DNA of 64,000 bases from Bryum argenteum (Eukaryota > Streptophyta > Bryopsida > Bryales > Bryaceae): NCBI GenBank assembly GCA_037043015.1, contig CM073321.1, forward strand, positions 33,210,101 through 33,274,100, read 5' to 3'. How positions within the stretch are numbered: position 1 is the stretch's first letter; every line of letters begins with the position of its first letter. The position numbers were made by a program, and so were the translations under genes. Below are positions 11,887 through 23,569 of this stretch, one piece after another. The notes under the pieces were generated by a model that worked only from the letters and a program-made list of their open reading frames with translations, was not told the DNA's origin and searched no databases.

Positions 11887-13196
11887 CTCGTGGTGGTGGC
11901 CGAATCACTTGCTTGCGATCCGGCCACAAGGTATCCTCCTTGAATGGCTTTAACAATGAAACATGGAATGTTGGATGCACTTTGATCTCGGGTGGTAGCT
12001 CCAACTTATACACATCTTTGAACACCCGTTCCACAATGGGAAACGGACCCGCAAACTTGGACATGAACTTTGGAGTGAGGCCTTCGGGCATGGTGAAGTT
12101 CTTCACATTCAACAACACCTTTTGTCCCACCTCATACTCCACTTCACGTCTTCCGGCATTGACTTGCTTCTCATAGCGCCTTCTTGCCTTCTCCAACAAC
12201 AACTTGGTTTTTTCCAACATATGTTCCCGCTTCTTGGCCAAGTCTTCACCATCTTGGTTGAACTCGGTGTTGAATGTGCCCCCTCGAGAGCTAAGTCAGC
12301 GGGTTGGAGTGGCTCCACTCCATAGGCCACTTTGAAAGGTGACTCCTTAGTCGCCGAGTGTGTGGCCGCATTGTAATCGAACTCCGCCAACCCCACATAG
12401 TCTACCCAATCACGTTGGTCCGCACTCACAAAGTTCCTCAAGTATTGGTTCAAGACCCCATTCACCCTTTCGGTTTGCCCGTCTGTTTGGGGATGAAAGG
12501 CGAGTGCTAAATGTCAACTTGGTTCCCACCTTCCTAAAGAAGTGTCTCCAAAATGCACTTGTGAACTTTGGGTCTCGATCGCACAATCACTCTTGGCAAC
12601 CCGTGATGCTTCCACCATGCATCGAGAAAGATCTTGGCGGTCTCAAGCGCGATTCTTGGTTCCTCTAGTTGGCACCATATGAGCCAACTTGCTAAACCGA
12701 TCCACCATCACTAAGATGGCATCATACCCTTGCGACTCGGGAAGGCTTGTGATGAAGTCCATAGACACACTATGCCAAGGACCCGGCGGAATTGGCAATG
12801 GTTGCAACAAGCCCGCTTGCTTTTGATATGAAGCCCGGTTAAGTTGGCACTTCACACAAGTCTTCACAAAGTGGGTTATGTCATCTTTCATCCCCGCCAA
12901 TAGTACCTCCTTGACACCGTTGCAATGGTAGCCTTTTCTCCCCTATGGCCGGCTATGGGACTATCATGTTCCTCCTTCAAAACCAACAATCTAAGCTTGC
13001 CTTGAGGAACATACACCCTACTTTGCTTATACTTGAGCAATCCATTCACCAACTTGATCTCCTTGAGCTTCTTGCCCTTCCTAAGATCACCAAGCATTTG
13101 TTGTGCCTCGGGGTCCTTCATGTACCCCTCTCTTATCCGCCGTTCCCAATTGCCTTCACCCTTATACATGAGCCGCAAGACTTGGGTGGTGCTCAT
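11861..13196 (-). pseudogene. Chromovirus integrase, broken into four frames
   Basis: In order, 13196-12888 has the HHCC zinc-binding start (HDSPIAGHRG). 12900-12643 completes it with CVKC and enters the catalytic core with SMDFI (first Asp) and LVMVDRFSK. 12465-12109 covers the end of the core; the sequence just upstream reads HPQTDGQTERVNG, supplying the catalytic Glu. 12241-11861 ends with the GPY/F-type KFAGPFPIVERV and HPTFHVSLLKPF. The pieces overlap or abut in different frames, so several indels have accumulated. In an intact element this enzyme inserts the cDNA into the genome. Confidence 0.92.
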
Positions 13197-13219
13197 GGCA
13201 TGAAACTCTTCCTTTCTAC

Positions 13220-13660
13220 TTAGCGCATCCGCACCACATTGTCACGGCCCGGTTTGTGGATCAAGTCCACATTCATGAGCGCCAAAGTATCATGCCACCT
13301 CAATTGTTTGGCACTCATTTGTGCTTGTGTCTCAAAATACTTCAAAGACACATTATCGGTGTAGACCTTAGTCTTGTGCAACCCCAAGTAATGTTGCCAT
13401 GTCTTCAAACAATGCACCACCGCAAAGAGCTCCTTCTCGTGAGTTGGCCATCTCATTTGACACCCATCCAACTTCTTGCTCTCATAGGCAATTGGCCTAC
13501 CATCTTGCATCAAGACGCCTCCAATGGCAAAGTCACTTGCATCTGTGTGGACCTCAAAGGGCTTATCAAACTCAGGGAACTTCAACACTGGTGGAGATGA
13601 CAACTTGTTCTTGAGTTCCTCAAAGGCTTGGTAGCAAAATTCATCCCATACTTGGTTCAC
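13220..13660 (-). CDS. Chromovirus RNase H domain
   Basis: A 146-codon piece directly after the RT, one frame away. Expected acidic residues are visible: [11 protein letters not shown] (first Asp), [10 protein letters not shown] (Glu) and [11 protein letters not shown] (Asp). The tail contains [15 protein letters not shown], which is typical of Ty3/gypsy RNase H. It would degrade the RNA strand of the RNA-DNA hybrid during reverse transcription. Confidence 0.94.
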   Translation of the reverse strand: MNQVWDEFCYQAFEELKNKLSSPPVLKFPEFDKPFEVHTDASDFAIGGVLMQDGRPIAYESKKLDGCQMRWPTHEKELFAVVHCLKTWQHYLGLHKTKVYTDNVSLKYFETQAQMSAKQLRWHDTLALMNVDLIHKPGRDNVVRMR

Positions 13661-14658
13661 CCCTTTTTCAACAAGTCGGACAAAGGCTTGGCAATCTTAG
13701 AGAAGTTGCGTATGAAGCGGCGATAGTAGTTTGCTAGGCCAAGGAATGACCTAAGTCCCTTTTGTGTAGAAGGCCGCTTCCACTCTTGAATTGCCTTCAC
13801 CTTCTTCATGTCCGGCTTGATTCCATCTCCGGTAACCACATGGCCCAAGAACTCCATCTCAAGTTGTGCAAACTCACTCTTTTCCCCATTAGTATAAAGC
13901 TTGTTGTCTCTAAGCTTCATGAGTACTGCCTCAAGGTGCCTTGCATGTTCCTCGGCCGTCTTGGAAAACACCAAGATGTCATCGATGTAGACAATCACAA
14001 AGTCATCCATTTCCTCTCGAAAGATGGTGTTCATAAGGGTTGTAAATGTTGAGGGTGCATTGCACAACCCAAAGGGCATCACAAGGAACTCATAAGACCC
14101 ATACCTTGTGCGGCACGCGGTCTTTTCCACATCCGCATCCGCAATGCGGATTTGGTAGTAACCCGACTTCAAGTCTATGCGACTAAAGTACTTAGCTCCC
14201 GCCAATCTATCAAAGAGATCATCAATTCGAGGCAAAGGGTAGTTGTTCTTGATGGTCACCTTATTCAGGGCCCTATAATCAATGCACATCCTAAGCTTGC
14301 CATCCTTCTTCTCCACAAAGAGGACCGGTGCACCATATGGTGACTTGCTTGGTCTCACATAACCCCTTTCCAACAAGTCGTTTAGTTGCTTCTTTAGCTC
14401 CATCAACTCTTTTTGGTTTAACCGATAAGGTGCCTTAGAAGGTGGCTCGGCTCCGGTAGCACCTCGATCTTGTGATCCACTTCTCTTCTTGGGGTAGCTC
14501 TTTGGGTAACTCATTGGTAAGCACATCCTTGTACTTGGCCAACACCTCTTGAATTTCTTTGGGAAGTGGTTGTTGCACCCCTTCCCCTCATGCCCAAGTT
14601 GCTCTTCACGAGCCATCACCACAAATTGATGTTCCAACATTTGGTCTAAAGAGACCAA
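13657..14658 (-). CDS. Chromovirus reverse transcriptase
   Basis: A 333-codon piece. It has the linker [13 protein letters not shown], the palm motif [32 protein letters not shown] with the first catalytic Asp, [10 protein letters not shown] and the active-site YIDDILVFS. It continues into [13 protein letters not shown] and the connection region [12 protein letters not shown]. All core RT motifs are present. A frameshift at its end separates it from RNase H. Confidence 0.96.
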   Translation of the reverse strand: MVSLDQMLEHQFVVMAREEQLGHEGKGCNNHFPKKFKRCWPSTRMCLPMSYPKSYPKKRSGSQDRGATGAEPPSKAPYRLNQKELMELKKQLNDLLERGYVRPSKSPYGAPVLFVEKKDGKLRMCIDYRALNKVTIKNNYPLPRIDDLFDRLAGAKYFSRIDLKSGYYQIRIADADVEKTACRTRYGSYEFLVMPFGLCNAPSTFTTLMNTIFREEMDDFVIVYIDDILVFSKTAEEHARHLEAVLMKLRDNKLYTNGEKSEFAQLEMEFLGHVVTGDGIKPDMKKVKAIQEWKRPSTQKGLRSFLGLANYYRRFIRNFSKIAKPLSDLLKKG

Positions 14659-14753
14659 GTTTAATTTGCCCCCGCTATTGAAGGGCCACGAGTTAACTTC
14701 AACACTAACTCCTTGCCATCACGGCGCACCACTAACCGTCTTTGGCTTGCGCC

Positions 14754-15204
14754 TCATCCACCACCATGCGCCTCAAAGAAGGTATCCCCTAAGATGAGGT
14801 CTACCTCATCCATCTCATATAATGTGAAATTCTCAACAAACTCCAATGTCCCACACTTCAAGGTCACTTGCAACGCCACTTCCTCCGTCTTGTGCGGTTC
14901 GCCCTTTGCAAAACGCACATTGATGGGCTTGCTTGCCTTTTGCAAAGGGCAAGCCCAACTCCCTTGCTAGTTTGGGACTCATGAAGGAGTGCGTTGCCCC
15001 CGTATCAACCAAACATGAGACATCTTTGTCCTTCACTTGGGCCTCAAGAAACAAGAGGCCCGGCCTTGGCTTGAGGCTACTTGCCTTGGCCACAAAACCT
15101 CCTTCTAGTATGCGGTCTTCAACACAAGCAAGACTTGCAATGGTACTCACCTTCTTGTCGGGCACTCCGCAATGAAGTGGCCAATCTTGCCACAACCATG
15201 GCAC
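14754..15204 (-). pseudogene. Chromovirus aspartic protease
   Basis: The frame 15204-14833 has FLEAQVKDKD followed by CLVDTGATHSFMS, the retropepsin D-T/S-G active site. The frame 14945-14754 continues with FTLYEMDEVDLILG, the flap and core strand. A single-base shift divides the two and another divides the protease from gag near 15165. It would process the polyprotein in an intact element. Confidence 0.9.
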
Positions 15205-16290
15205 CTCTTGGCCTTGGTGTCATCACCTTTGTCTCCCCCTTTAGATGGCTTTCCCCCTTGGTGTTCCCTTTTGTTAGAGGCTCCACCATCCACTTGTCCC
15301 TTGTGTTTGTTGCCAAAGCCAAACTTCTTGCGCTCTTTGCCTCGAGCCGCATTCCTATTTGATCCGCTTTGTTGAGAGGGGCCACTTGACTTCCTCTCGG
15401 GTCCATCACCCTCAATCCTTTCAACAATCTTGATGATGCCCGCCACATCCTCAGGAAGTTTTGGGAACTTGAACAAGGCATCCACCACCCACTTTTGAAG
15501 CCCACCCAAAAAGATGCACTTCTTAGAGAACTCATCCATCTTGGGTGTGGCATTCATTTGGGCATTGAAGTCACGCACATAGGCCTTGAGAGACCCAAAG
15601 TGCCTCATTTGCACCAAGTTCATGCCTTCCCTCAACTCCCGATACTACGGTGTGAAGCGTTCACTCAACAAGTCTTTGAAGCCACCCCAAGTCAAGTTTG
15701 CCACCAACTCCGGCTCTTGCTCCTTTTTGCTTGTCCACCATTGAAGAGCATGATCCTTGAGAAATGTCACCGCAATGGAAACCTTGTCCTCCTCATCCGG
15801 CTTTTGGACATCATAGTAGTTATCCATCTCAAGAAGGAATTTCTTCACCTTCCTTGCCTTACCAAGTCCCGAGAAGGTGCTTGGCATGTTTACCTTAGCC
15901 AACTTTTTGGTGGAAGATGAAGGTCGGGACCCTTGCATCATGAGGTGTTCAATCAACCTCTCTTGGTGATCCCTTTCTTCCTTCCCACGCTGAGCTCTTG
16001 ATTCACGAGTCCATGAACTCAAGCATTCTCATTTGGAAAGCCAATTGAGGATCTTGTTTTTCCACCCTTGGGAAGACTCTAGGCGTCTCGACCTAGAGCG
16101 CTCCTCTTCACCCAAGGGCTCCTCTTGAAGTGACAATTCCATTTGCTCATTGCCCTCACTAGTGGCGACTTGCTCATTGGAGTCATGAGAATGAGCCTCA
16201 CTTGTAGGATCGGGGTCTTTGTTCCCCTCGTGCGTGGCCGCTTGAAGCTCCAGGCTCATCACCCTCAATGGTCTTCTTCTTGCCCATTGC
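15147..16290 (-). pseudogene. Chromovirus gag with CCHC zinc knuckle and a premature stop
   Basis: The main gag frame is 16022-15147, interrupted by one in-frame TAG at 15645-15647, just after SERFTP. The region includes the retrotransposon gag core (FLLEMDNYYDVQKPD, ALQWWTSKKEQ). Near the C-terminus is the zinc knuckle CHGCGKIGHFIAEC (C-x2-C-x4-H-x4-C). The N-terminal part (about 16290-16029) is acidic, Glu-rich and in another frame. Confidence 0.92.
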
Positions 16291-16320
16291 TCCCTCACAA
16301 CTTTGCACTTGGGTACTAAA

Positions 16321-16336
16321 AGCCTGCTCGATACCA
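16321..16336 (-). other. Primer-binding site, initiator tRNA-Met type
   Basis: Two bases inside the 5' LTR, the minus strand reads TGGTATCGAGCAGG. This matches the 3' end complement of plant initiator tRNA-Met (TGGTATCAGAGC) with small gaps. Confidence 0.85.
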
Positions 16337-16338
16337 AG

Positions 16339-17635
16339 TGTCGCAACCCTTGCTAGCTCACCTTAGCTTACACCAACTTTTTCCCAATCAGTAGCAAGTG
16401 TCACGAGCGCTAACTCGCACATCCCCCACATGCACAAAGTTAGCTCCCCATACCAACCACCAAGCTCACCGCTTGGTTATCAATCCCTCTTACTCATGCA
16501 ACCGGGACTCAACCCCCTTCGTAGGTAGCCAATGGTTAGGTGCGGACTTCCACTTATGTCCAAGGCCCAACTTGGTGGCACTCCCATACCACGCGGCCTA
16601 ACCGCACTTGGTGGTGTCTCCTCACCACCGCCCACGACCACCATGGTGACCCCAAGGCCACCAAGTAATCACAACGCCGGCGGTGAGACACCACCCCACA
16701 TCGGTAGCACTCATGGTCCTCATTTTGCCTATATGAGTCCCCCCTGGTGAAGCCCCAACACTAGCTCCCCCACCGGGACTCACCTTGTCCTTATGAGCCA
16801 CCGTGGTGAAGCCCCAACACTAGCTCCACCCACCGTGCCTCATTTTGCACTTTGAGTCCCCATGGTGGAGCCCCAACACTAGCTCCACCCATTGGGACTC
16901 ACCTTGGCTTGGGAGTCCCCATGGTGAGGCCCCAACACTAGCCACACCACTGGGACTCCCACCTTGGTCACCACCAAGGCACCATGGGAGTGGGGAGGAG
17001 ACCAGCCAGCCCTCCCATAGTATACTCTGTGGGATTCGGCAGCCCCTGGTCCTAGGTGAAGGGCTGGACCCTCACACCTCTTAGTTTTGGAAGACCACCC
17101 AATCTCCCAATGCCTTAGCCGCTGGAAGGCCCCGGAGACTTCCCGAACCTTCCAGGGCTCGTATCTACCTCGTCCCGCATCCAAACGCGACGAGCGACCA
17201 CTCTATCGACATCTACTCGTCAAGTAGATGCCGATAGACACCTTACTTGCCTCATTCCGACAAGTATTGAGGGAGTTATGCCCCTCTGAAGATTCGGGAG
17301 TCCCGGGCCAGCTTCCCAGTCCAGCACTGTCCCTGGACAGCACTCCCTTTAGTCCCACAATCTTCCAACTCCCATAACTTTTAGCTCACACCTCCAAATG
17401 AGGTGCTCCTTAGCATCCCGGAATCGTGGCAACATGAGCTTCCATAATCTCATGTCCATTCCCTCGTGGCTCCTAGTCTCCGTGGGTGAGAGGCGTCTCC
17501 AACGCCCGGGGTCCTCTCCCACACTAGGCCCACTTAGGTTCCCTTCACCTTGGCACCCCAAGGCCCGGGCGTCCCTCCGGTGTCCCCCTTGGGCCCTTGG
17601 TGTTGCGGGCACTCCTCAAGGAGAGGTGCGCGACA
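16339..17635 (-). repeat. 5' LTR of the chromovirus
   Basis: 1297 bp, with TG...CA ends, bounded by the ATAGA duplication on its outer side. It acts as promoter for the minus-strand element. Confidence 0.96.
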
Positions 17636-17640
17636 ATAGA

Positions 17641-18780
17641 AATAATATTTCAATATTAAAAGGTACATACATTTGTACACAAATATGAAGTGTAGGCCTA
17701 TAAGTAGGAGGATATACCAATTAGTGAAGTAGAGACAATATATACTAATTATACGGATGACGTTTTCTATGCTGAGAGGATAACGTAGGAGCTACGTCCT
17801 CTGTATTGTTTATTCACAATATTAAAAATGAACATATGTTATCAAAGCCCCTTCTCCTTGGACTTTGAGTCATTAGGCTTGGAAGATTTCTCTAACAACT
17901 TTGTATCCCCTTCCTGTTGCCGCATGATTCCGCGAATAAGATCATTGCGATGGGACGAGGCCATGCAACTAGTAGTACCTAAGAATTCACTCCGATGTGC
18001 AAGCCAAGTGTCAAAACCTTCTCCCTCACGCCTGCTGAGTGAATCAAGAGAACGCGAGGGACGAGAAAAGAGAGGTGAGGCCAACACGCCGGGGGCAGGA
18101 CGCGGACGCATGGTGCAGGATGCTCCTCTCGAGGGAGGGCGACATCATGACTGAGTTTGGATGAGGCAAGGTGTGAACCGCCAAAACGATTCACGCTTGT
18201 ACGAATTACACTCTATAAGCGTTAGTCTAATATTTTCATGTTCAAACTCCCCAATTGGGACATTTAGGCTAATTCTTCCGGTTTCCAAAAAATCCACAAT
18301 AATTAGAAGGGTCTTGCCTAAATGGCCCGGCGTTTGTTTAGTTTATGCTAAATTAGTAATATCAATTTGTGTCAAAATATCATGACATGTTTTTGGTTAT
18401 GATTTGTGACTATCATTATTCATAATTACTTAGATCCCTCCTATTTAATAATCTAGACAATCAATTAAACTCTGCGGATGAATGGCCGGATGAACAAAGT
18501 TTCATCGGTTTGAAACGGATGCATTTTTACCCCATCAAAGTCCAACTAGGGAGAGAGGGTGAGAGTTAGGTCGGGGATCATGTTTTTTGGGGTGCGTGGA
18601 AGGAGTGTGTGTAGGGGGTGTGAGGGAGATTTGGTTTTTTGGCGGCACGATTTTTTGTGTGAAGTTTGGTAGAAGGATGTGTGCCTGAAAGGAAGTGTGT
18701 GGGTGTGATTTTTGGGGAAATGGGAACGCGGGAGTAGTGTGATCTGTGGTTGGTGTCTGGAGTTGACTAGGCGACGACAA
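17641..18780. other. Flank right of the chromovirus, mostly non-coding
   Basis: AT-rich sequence, probably once joined to 9582. Apart from the short ORF listed at 17842-17964, no exon is supported. Around 18535-18780 the minus strand is C/T-rich and low in complexity. Confidence 0.4.
17842..17964 (-). CDS. Short ORF of 40 codons, possible first exon of gene C
   Basis: It begins with ATG in MASSHRNDLIRGIMRQQ and ends KSKEKGL before TGA. It is hydrophilic and Lys-rich. It is on the same strand as gene C and just beyond the retrotransposon that split that locus, so it could be an upstream exon of C. No domain is recognisable. Confidence 0.25.
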   Translation of the reverse strand: MASSHRNDLIRGIMRQQEGDTKLLEKSSKPNDSKSKEKGL

Positions 18781-19680
18781 GGAGTGAATCCAGTACCAGC
18801 AGCTGAAGATCGGTGGTAGGGCGTCGGAGCATCGACGTCTGGCGCTTAAGCAAGCAGCAACAGGGAGGCCGATCGGCAGAAGCTTGGACCAGCATCATCG
18901 GCAGTTGAGGATTCGCCGGCCAACATCGTCGGCAGCCCGGGCAGCAACGGTGAGGACGACGGCGGATCGGCAAGGAGGACGACTGCCATCACCGCCAGGG
19001 ATCGAGAGGGCGTCCAGTTCGGGGCAGCCAAAGCAGAACTGGCACTGAAGGCCGACTACAGCCCGGAGAAAAGGCGGCGGTAGCACGTGCGTCGGCGGAA
19101 GCATCGAGCAAGGTTGCCAGTCTGGAGTCCATCGGCAGACCAACCCGACGTTGGCGATCAGTTTGGTGACGGCGACGACGAGGAGGACCCGGCGGTGATC
19201 ACGAGTGGGTGACCAACGAGGCCGACGCGACGGTGGATACCCAGCACCGGCAGTGACCAGCAAGGCGCAGGAGCGATCAGCCAAGGCTGATCGACACCGA
19301 CCACGGAGGGCCGGACAACGTCGGCAGGGCACCGTAGAGCAGCAAAGCTGGACCGCACGTTCCGACTCAAACAGATCGGCATTTGCACGATCCAGACGAG
19401 GATCAGATTGAAGACGGTGGCAGTGTCACGGAACGAGCAGAGCCAGCGAAGGCGTCGACAAGGATTGGGCGGCCAGTCGGAAGCAGCACCGATCAAGGTT
19501 GGATCAGCATAGGCAGGCGACAGCGGAGAGGACCGGCATCGACACCGGCGGTGTCATTGACACTCGGCAGTTCGGCAGCTCACGAGGTCGGCAACGACGA
19601 GGACCAGCATCGGCCTCGACTTCGGCACGAGGACGGCATCATCGGAGCATTGTCCTCTCTCCGTGATATAACGAAGGGTG
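18781..19680. other. GC-rich CGGCA/CGACGA-rich block
   Basis: About 900 bp rich in CGGCA, GGCGAC and GACGAGG motifs, flanked by AT-rich DNA. Frames are open on both strands because stop codons are scarce, and none shows a domain. It ends at 'ctctctccgtgatataacg', followed by AT-rich sequence. It could be the transcribed leader of an unrecognised retroelement or a degenerate simple repeat. Confidence 0.45.
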
Positions 19681-19991
19681 GACATGGTGATATTATAGAG
19701 GGATCTCCCTCCTCTTCCTTTTCTAGCACGTTTATGCATTGTTCTCTTTTTGCTAGGATTTGTGGTTTGAATACGGTAGAGGTTATAAACTTTATCTTAA
19801 GAAATGGCAAATTCTTTGCCCGAAAATTGATTGTTTTGTTTTTTACTTGTGTTGCTTTATAATTATGTGATGTTTGTTTTGTTGAATGAATGGGCCTCGT
19901 TGAATTGTTGTTTTGAGTAGTTAGCGTGCACTACGTGTAAGGGTAGCGCAGAAGCGCTGCCTAAATTTTAGGCTGAATTCATGCATTTAAG

Positions 19992-20723
19992 TTAAAAATT
20001 TGGAATTGTGGGATTAAGCGCAGAAGCGTTGTCCAATTTACTCCGGGCTTCAGGATTTATCTTGGAATGAGTGAAATGAATGTCTAGAGGGTTTGTAAAG
20101 GCGTCCATTGCTTGGAAGATTGTATTTGTTGCACGCCCCTCACGACCCAACTTGTGAGCTAGAACCGAACAATCAGAATTTAGCCTCACACAAGGGGTTT
20201 CTCTTGCCAAAGCAGGACGTGGCACACAAGTCCTTGTAAAACAGGTGTTGAGGGCTTTATTCCGAGGTTGAGCGGGAGTCGTCATTCTTGCTGCATTTAC
20301 CACCGTAGGTGTCGAAGTTGAAACTAGCTGAAGTGGATCAGGACGCTCCAATTGAGAGTACAACTGCCTCTGAGGCGTCATGCAAGAAGGAAGGGTAGGC
20401 GACATAGATCGCCTACGAGATGGGGATGTACATATGCGCTTCAGAGGAGACGGAGAGCATACGGGGGTCCTTACAAGACCTCTTCTTGGCGGGCTATCCA
20501 CAACATCCTCATCCACACCTTCTTTCATAAAATCTATTGTCGCCGACGCCGCATGCGTGGCTGTGTACATATCGAAATGCCTTGATGCAAGAGAAATGGC
20601 CAAACTTTTTGAAAGTGACAGAGAACAATTGATCAAAGTTCCGTATAACGAGTCACCGTCATCACCAGACTCTGGGGCGGGTAAGCTTGCCCTGACCTGA
20701 TCAATATTCACCCACAACAACAA
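19992..20723 (-). CDS. Hypothetical 243-codon Ser/Pro-rich ORF
   Basis: A long open minus-strand frame. The first third includes GDDGDSLYGTL and repeated short hydrophobic stretches. The middle is rich in SP and TP dipeptides (CSPSPLKRICTSPSRRR, LPSCMTPQR), resembling a disordered proline-directed phosphorylation region. The last third has TIFQAMDAFTNPLDIH. It lies downstream, on the same strand, of the FCP1-like relic and may be its last exon or a separate gene. No family recognised. Confidence 0.4.
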   Translation of the reverse strand: MLLWVNIDQVRASLPAPESGDDGDSLYGTLINCSLSLSKSLAISLASRHFDMYTATHAASATIDFMKEGVDEDVVDSPPRRGLVRTPVCSPSPLKRICTSPSRRRSMSPTLPSCMTPQRQLYSQLERPDPLQLVSTSTPTVVNAARMTTPAQPRNKALNTCFTRTCVPRPALARETPCVRLNSDCSVLAHKLGREGRATNTIFQAMDAFTNPLDIHFTHSKINPEARSKLDNASALNPTIPNF

Positions 20724-21281
20724 AGTATAAATAGGGAGTGATAATTAAACGAATACTACAATTCATCCAAAGTCCGAGGATAAAAATGCGGGCACATGTA
20801 TGCGGAAGCAACGAGGAAGCAACATGAATATCCATGGGCCGGGCATTCTGAGAGTGATTGCAAAGCAGAACAACGACTACGTAACAAATATCAACAGGAA
20901 ATAAATGTGAACACCAAACAAATCGACAACTATGCTACTCATAACATGAAAATACAATTAGTTCAAATAAACAATGTATAGGAGAAGAAGGATAATGTGA
21001 GAATTCGTGAACAATGAAAAATGTTTTAAATATCATATCAACTTTATTATAAAAATTAGGACTGTACTCCGAGATCCTATGTACAAGTTGTTAGACAGCT
21101 TCCAATTTACAAAACAAAGAAAGTCCAAAAGTCATCTGGAGGTGAAGTGGGATAAATTTAGCGTCTCGTAAGTTAATCCTAACTTCCTAGTAGACCGGTT
21201 CATCCCATCCAAAATGTAACTTCCAAGGCTGCTATGTCTGTTAAGGGGCGGGACACCTATCCTATTGGAGTCCACATAAGC

Positions 21282-22138
21282 TCAAAGATTGCTCTGCCTG
21301 CAATTGGCCTGGAGGGCTAGGAGCCAGGGTGCGAGTAACGTTGACAGGACATCATCGTTCCTGTTTGACCTCGACCAAGGCTCAAAGAAGATTGAGTTGC
21401 ATGTGTGGTTGCAAGTACTCTTCTCAGAACTGTTGTCTATGAGGAGAGTGTTGTCCACGTTGAAAACAGCCACTCCGCAAGAAAGGGGAAAAACCGCGGA
21501 GGACAAGGTTTTTAAAAATATCCTCTTGCTACTGTTGGTTGAGGAAACCAAGAAGGTGTCTTCGCTAACCTCAATTGAGGTAGAAGACTCTTGCCCAAGG
21601 ATTTCGAAGGGCCTTGGAAGTCCACCGAAGAGAAAGTCAACAATACCCTCTGCTATAGACCTCTTCATGGAGCTCCATATCACAATCCTCGCAACATAAG
21701 TGGACATGGACTCCAGGAAGCCCCAAACCCCCGTTCGGCAATACACCAACTTGGGAGGTATCCTGGTTGGGATGTCTAACCCCTAGAGCCGGTCGCGAGG
21801 ATCGGCTATGGAAAAAATCTTCTTCAGTGCTGGCATATGCACACACTGGCAAAGGATTCCGTTAATGTTGATGACAACATTCAGCCACTTAACCGGCTTC
21901 GACTGGACGGCAAACATGGACCACGAAAGGCATGGGAAGTTTGACACTGATTCTACGTAGCAAGCAAAGAAAACAATAAATTGAGGATACTTGATTGAAT
22001 GCAAAGACGGTGGGATCTGCACAAATCCTCAATGACAGAATGCATTGCATCTGAGCCATTGGCGACACAGTGCTGGGATTGATAGGCGATCTCACGGCCC
22101 ATGGGCGCAGAACAGTTTCTATAAGAGAGGGCTAACAA
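21282..22138 (-). pseudogene. FCP1-homology (HAD-type) phosphatase-like relic
   Basis: Pieces in order are consistent with an FCP1/NIF domain. WLNVVININGILCQC (about 21890) sits where the catalytic D-x-D/N motif should be, but reads N-x-N. VYCRTGVWGFLESMS and IVIWSSMKRSIAEGIVDFL correspond to the R-P-G-V..FL..M and W(S/T)S blocks. LLIDNSSEKSTC and FFEPWS correspond to the distal D-(D/N)-S-x-E-K and EPW blocks, followed by DDVLSTLLAPWLLAL. An in-frame stop lies near 21783, after ADPRDRL. FCP1-type enzymes normally remove phosphate from protein substrates such as the RNA polymerase II tail. Loss of the nucleophilic Asp and the stop codon suggest this copy is dead. It sits just downstream of gene B on the same strand. 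Confidence 0.65.
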
Positions 22139-22511
22139 ACAAATACAAGATAATCAAATAACAATAACAAAGGTTGAGAAAAATGTGTGTGTATATTATA
22201 CATCAAAAATTTGATATACAACATGCAAACGTGTGCTATTCAAAGTCAATAACCTACTCTTAAAGACTGCATCTATCAGAAAATAATCTACAACACCAGA
22301 CGCGCCACGAGGATGGTGAACAACTTTGATTAAATCAACTTTCAAAGGGATTGTCTATTTGTTGCAGAAGATAATAGTTGTATAAGCCACATTCAAACAA
22401 ATAAAATCGAACTTTTGAAGACAGCCAAACAAAAATCAATCAAATTCATGCAAGTCGTAAAAAACATTATTCATGAGGTGAAGCACTTACAACGTTTGTC
22501 GTGTGCTCTGG
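22139..22511. other. Spacer between the FCP1-like relic and gene B
   Basis: AT-rich, with no coding support. It might be an intron or intergenic spacer. Confidence 0.4.
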
Positions 22512-23569
22512 CTATTGTCTCGATGACGGACTTTCTGAGTAATCCAAACGCTCCTCATCATCGCCAGCAATAACATTTTCTTCCTGAGGTACTGCGTCTG
22601 TAGTGCAAGCAGTGTTGTCCGGAGGCTCATCATCCACCACCGCTTGGTCTTCTTGGACGCTGGTCTTGTTGAGCATTGTCATGTCAATATCATCTCCAGG
22701 TCGGGGATGATTCACCAAGGCGTCGTACTGGGAGAGCTCGAGCCCAGATTCGTTCAACAACTCGGGAAATACGTTGGCGCCAACCTCACCAATAGTCGCA
22801 CTAGTACCTTCAGCCGGACAAACCGGTGAAGGAGGTGGAAGATTATCCCCGGGTTGGGGATATATCTCGGTGTCAGCAACCAGTACACCCACTGATACAT
22901 TCATATCAGTAGAGCACTCTTCAAATGCGGCCCCGAAACCACCGATAATGACCTCTTGTGATTCTTCGAGATTTGGGTCCCTAAGCGCTGACTGCTGCAA
23001 TGAGACAGGCTCGGATGCAGCTGACATACAATCATCCCTTGGTTGAGGATGAATCTGAGCACTTTCTGTAGGGGAGGCTGCAACACTGATGTCGAGGGAG
23101 GCAGAATGGGAGGACAAAGGAGAGGCCAAAACATCTCCGAGTTGGAAATAAATATCTTCCACATCTTGGAGAAGAGGATCACATGGACACTAGGCTCAGG
23201 AGTCTGCACTGGAATAGGCTCCTCCGCAGCAGTCATAGGTGTCGGCCTATCTCGCTCTAAATCCGGCTGAGTTGACGCCAAGACAATCTCGTGAAGGTGG
23301 TCAGGGAGAGGGAGATTAGTTCTCGCAAGATATGCAAACACCTCGACTTGCTTTTGGAGGAGACGCTCATTTTCCTCCAATCAGCGATTAGATTCCTCCA
23401 GACGGCAATTCTTCTCCTCCCCAGCCCTCTTTTGTTCTGCTCTAAGGTTGCTCACCTCTCGGTAGTGCTCAGCTACCTTCCTCCCCGGCTGCGATGGACC
23501 AGGAGCTTGCCCAGCCGCATTCTCCAGAGGACCTGCTGGTTCAAAAATTATGGGAACTGCTGCCGAAAA

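Larger units (their letters stand above)
9583..17640 (-). mobile_element. Complete Ty3/gypsy chromovirus with ATAGA target duplication
   Basis: An 8.05-kb LTR retrotransposon in minus orientation. Identical 5-bp duplications ATAGA lie at 9583-9587 and 17636-17640. The LTRs (9588-10879 and 16339-17635) begin TG and end CA and are near-identical by eye, implying recent insertion. In transcription order the element has a 5' LTR, a primer-binding site like the complement of initiator tRNA-Met, gag with a CCHC knuckle, protease, reverse transcriptase, RNase H, integrase, a C-terminal chromodomain, a polypurine tract and a 3' LTR. This order (RT before IN, chromodomain at the end) defines plant chromoviruses. 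At least one nonsense codon and several single-base frameshifts interrupt the polyprotein, so this copy is probably non-autonomous. It inserted into the 5' side of gene C. Confidence 0.97.

Noticed and set aside
19383..19862. 159-codon plus-strand ORF
   Set aside because: Spans the boundary from GC-rich repeat into AT-rich sequence, with no domain or splice context.
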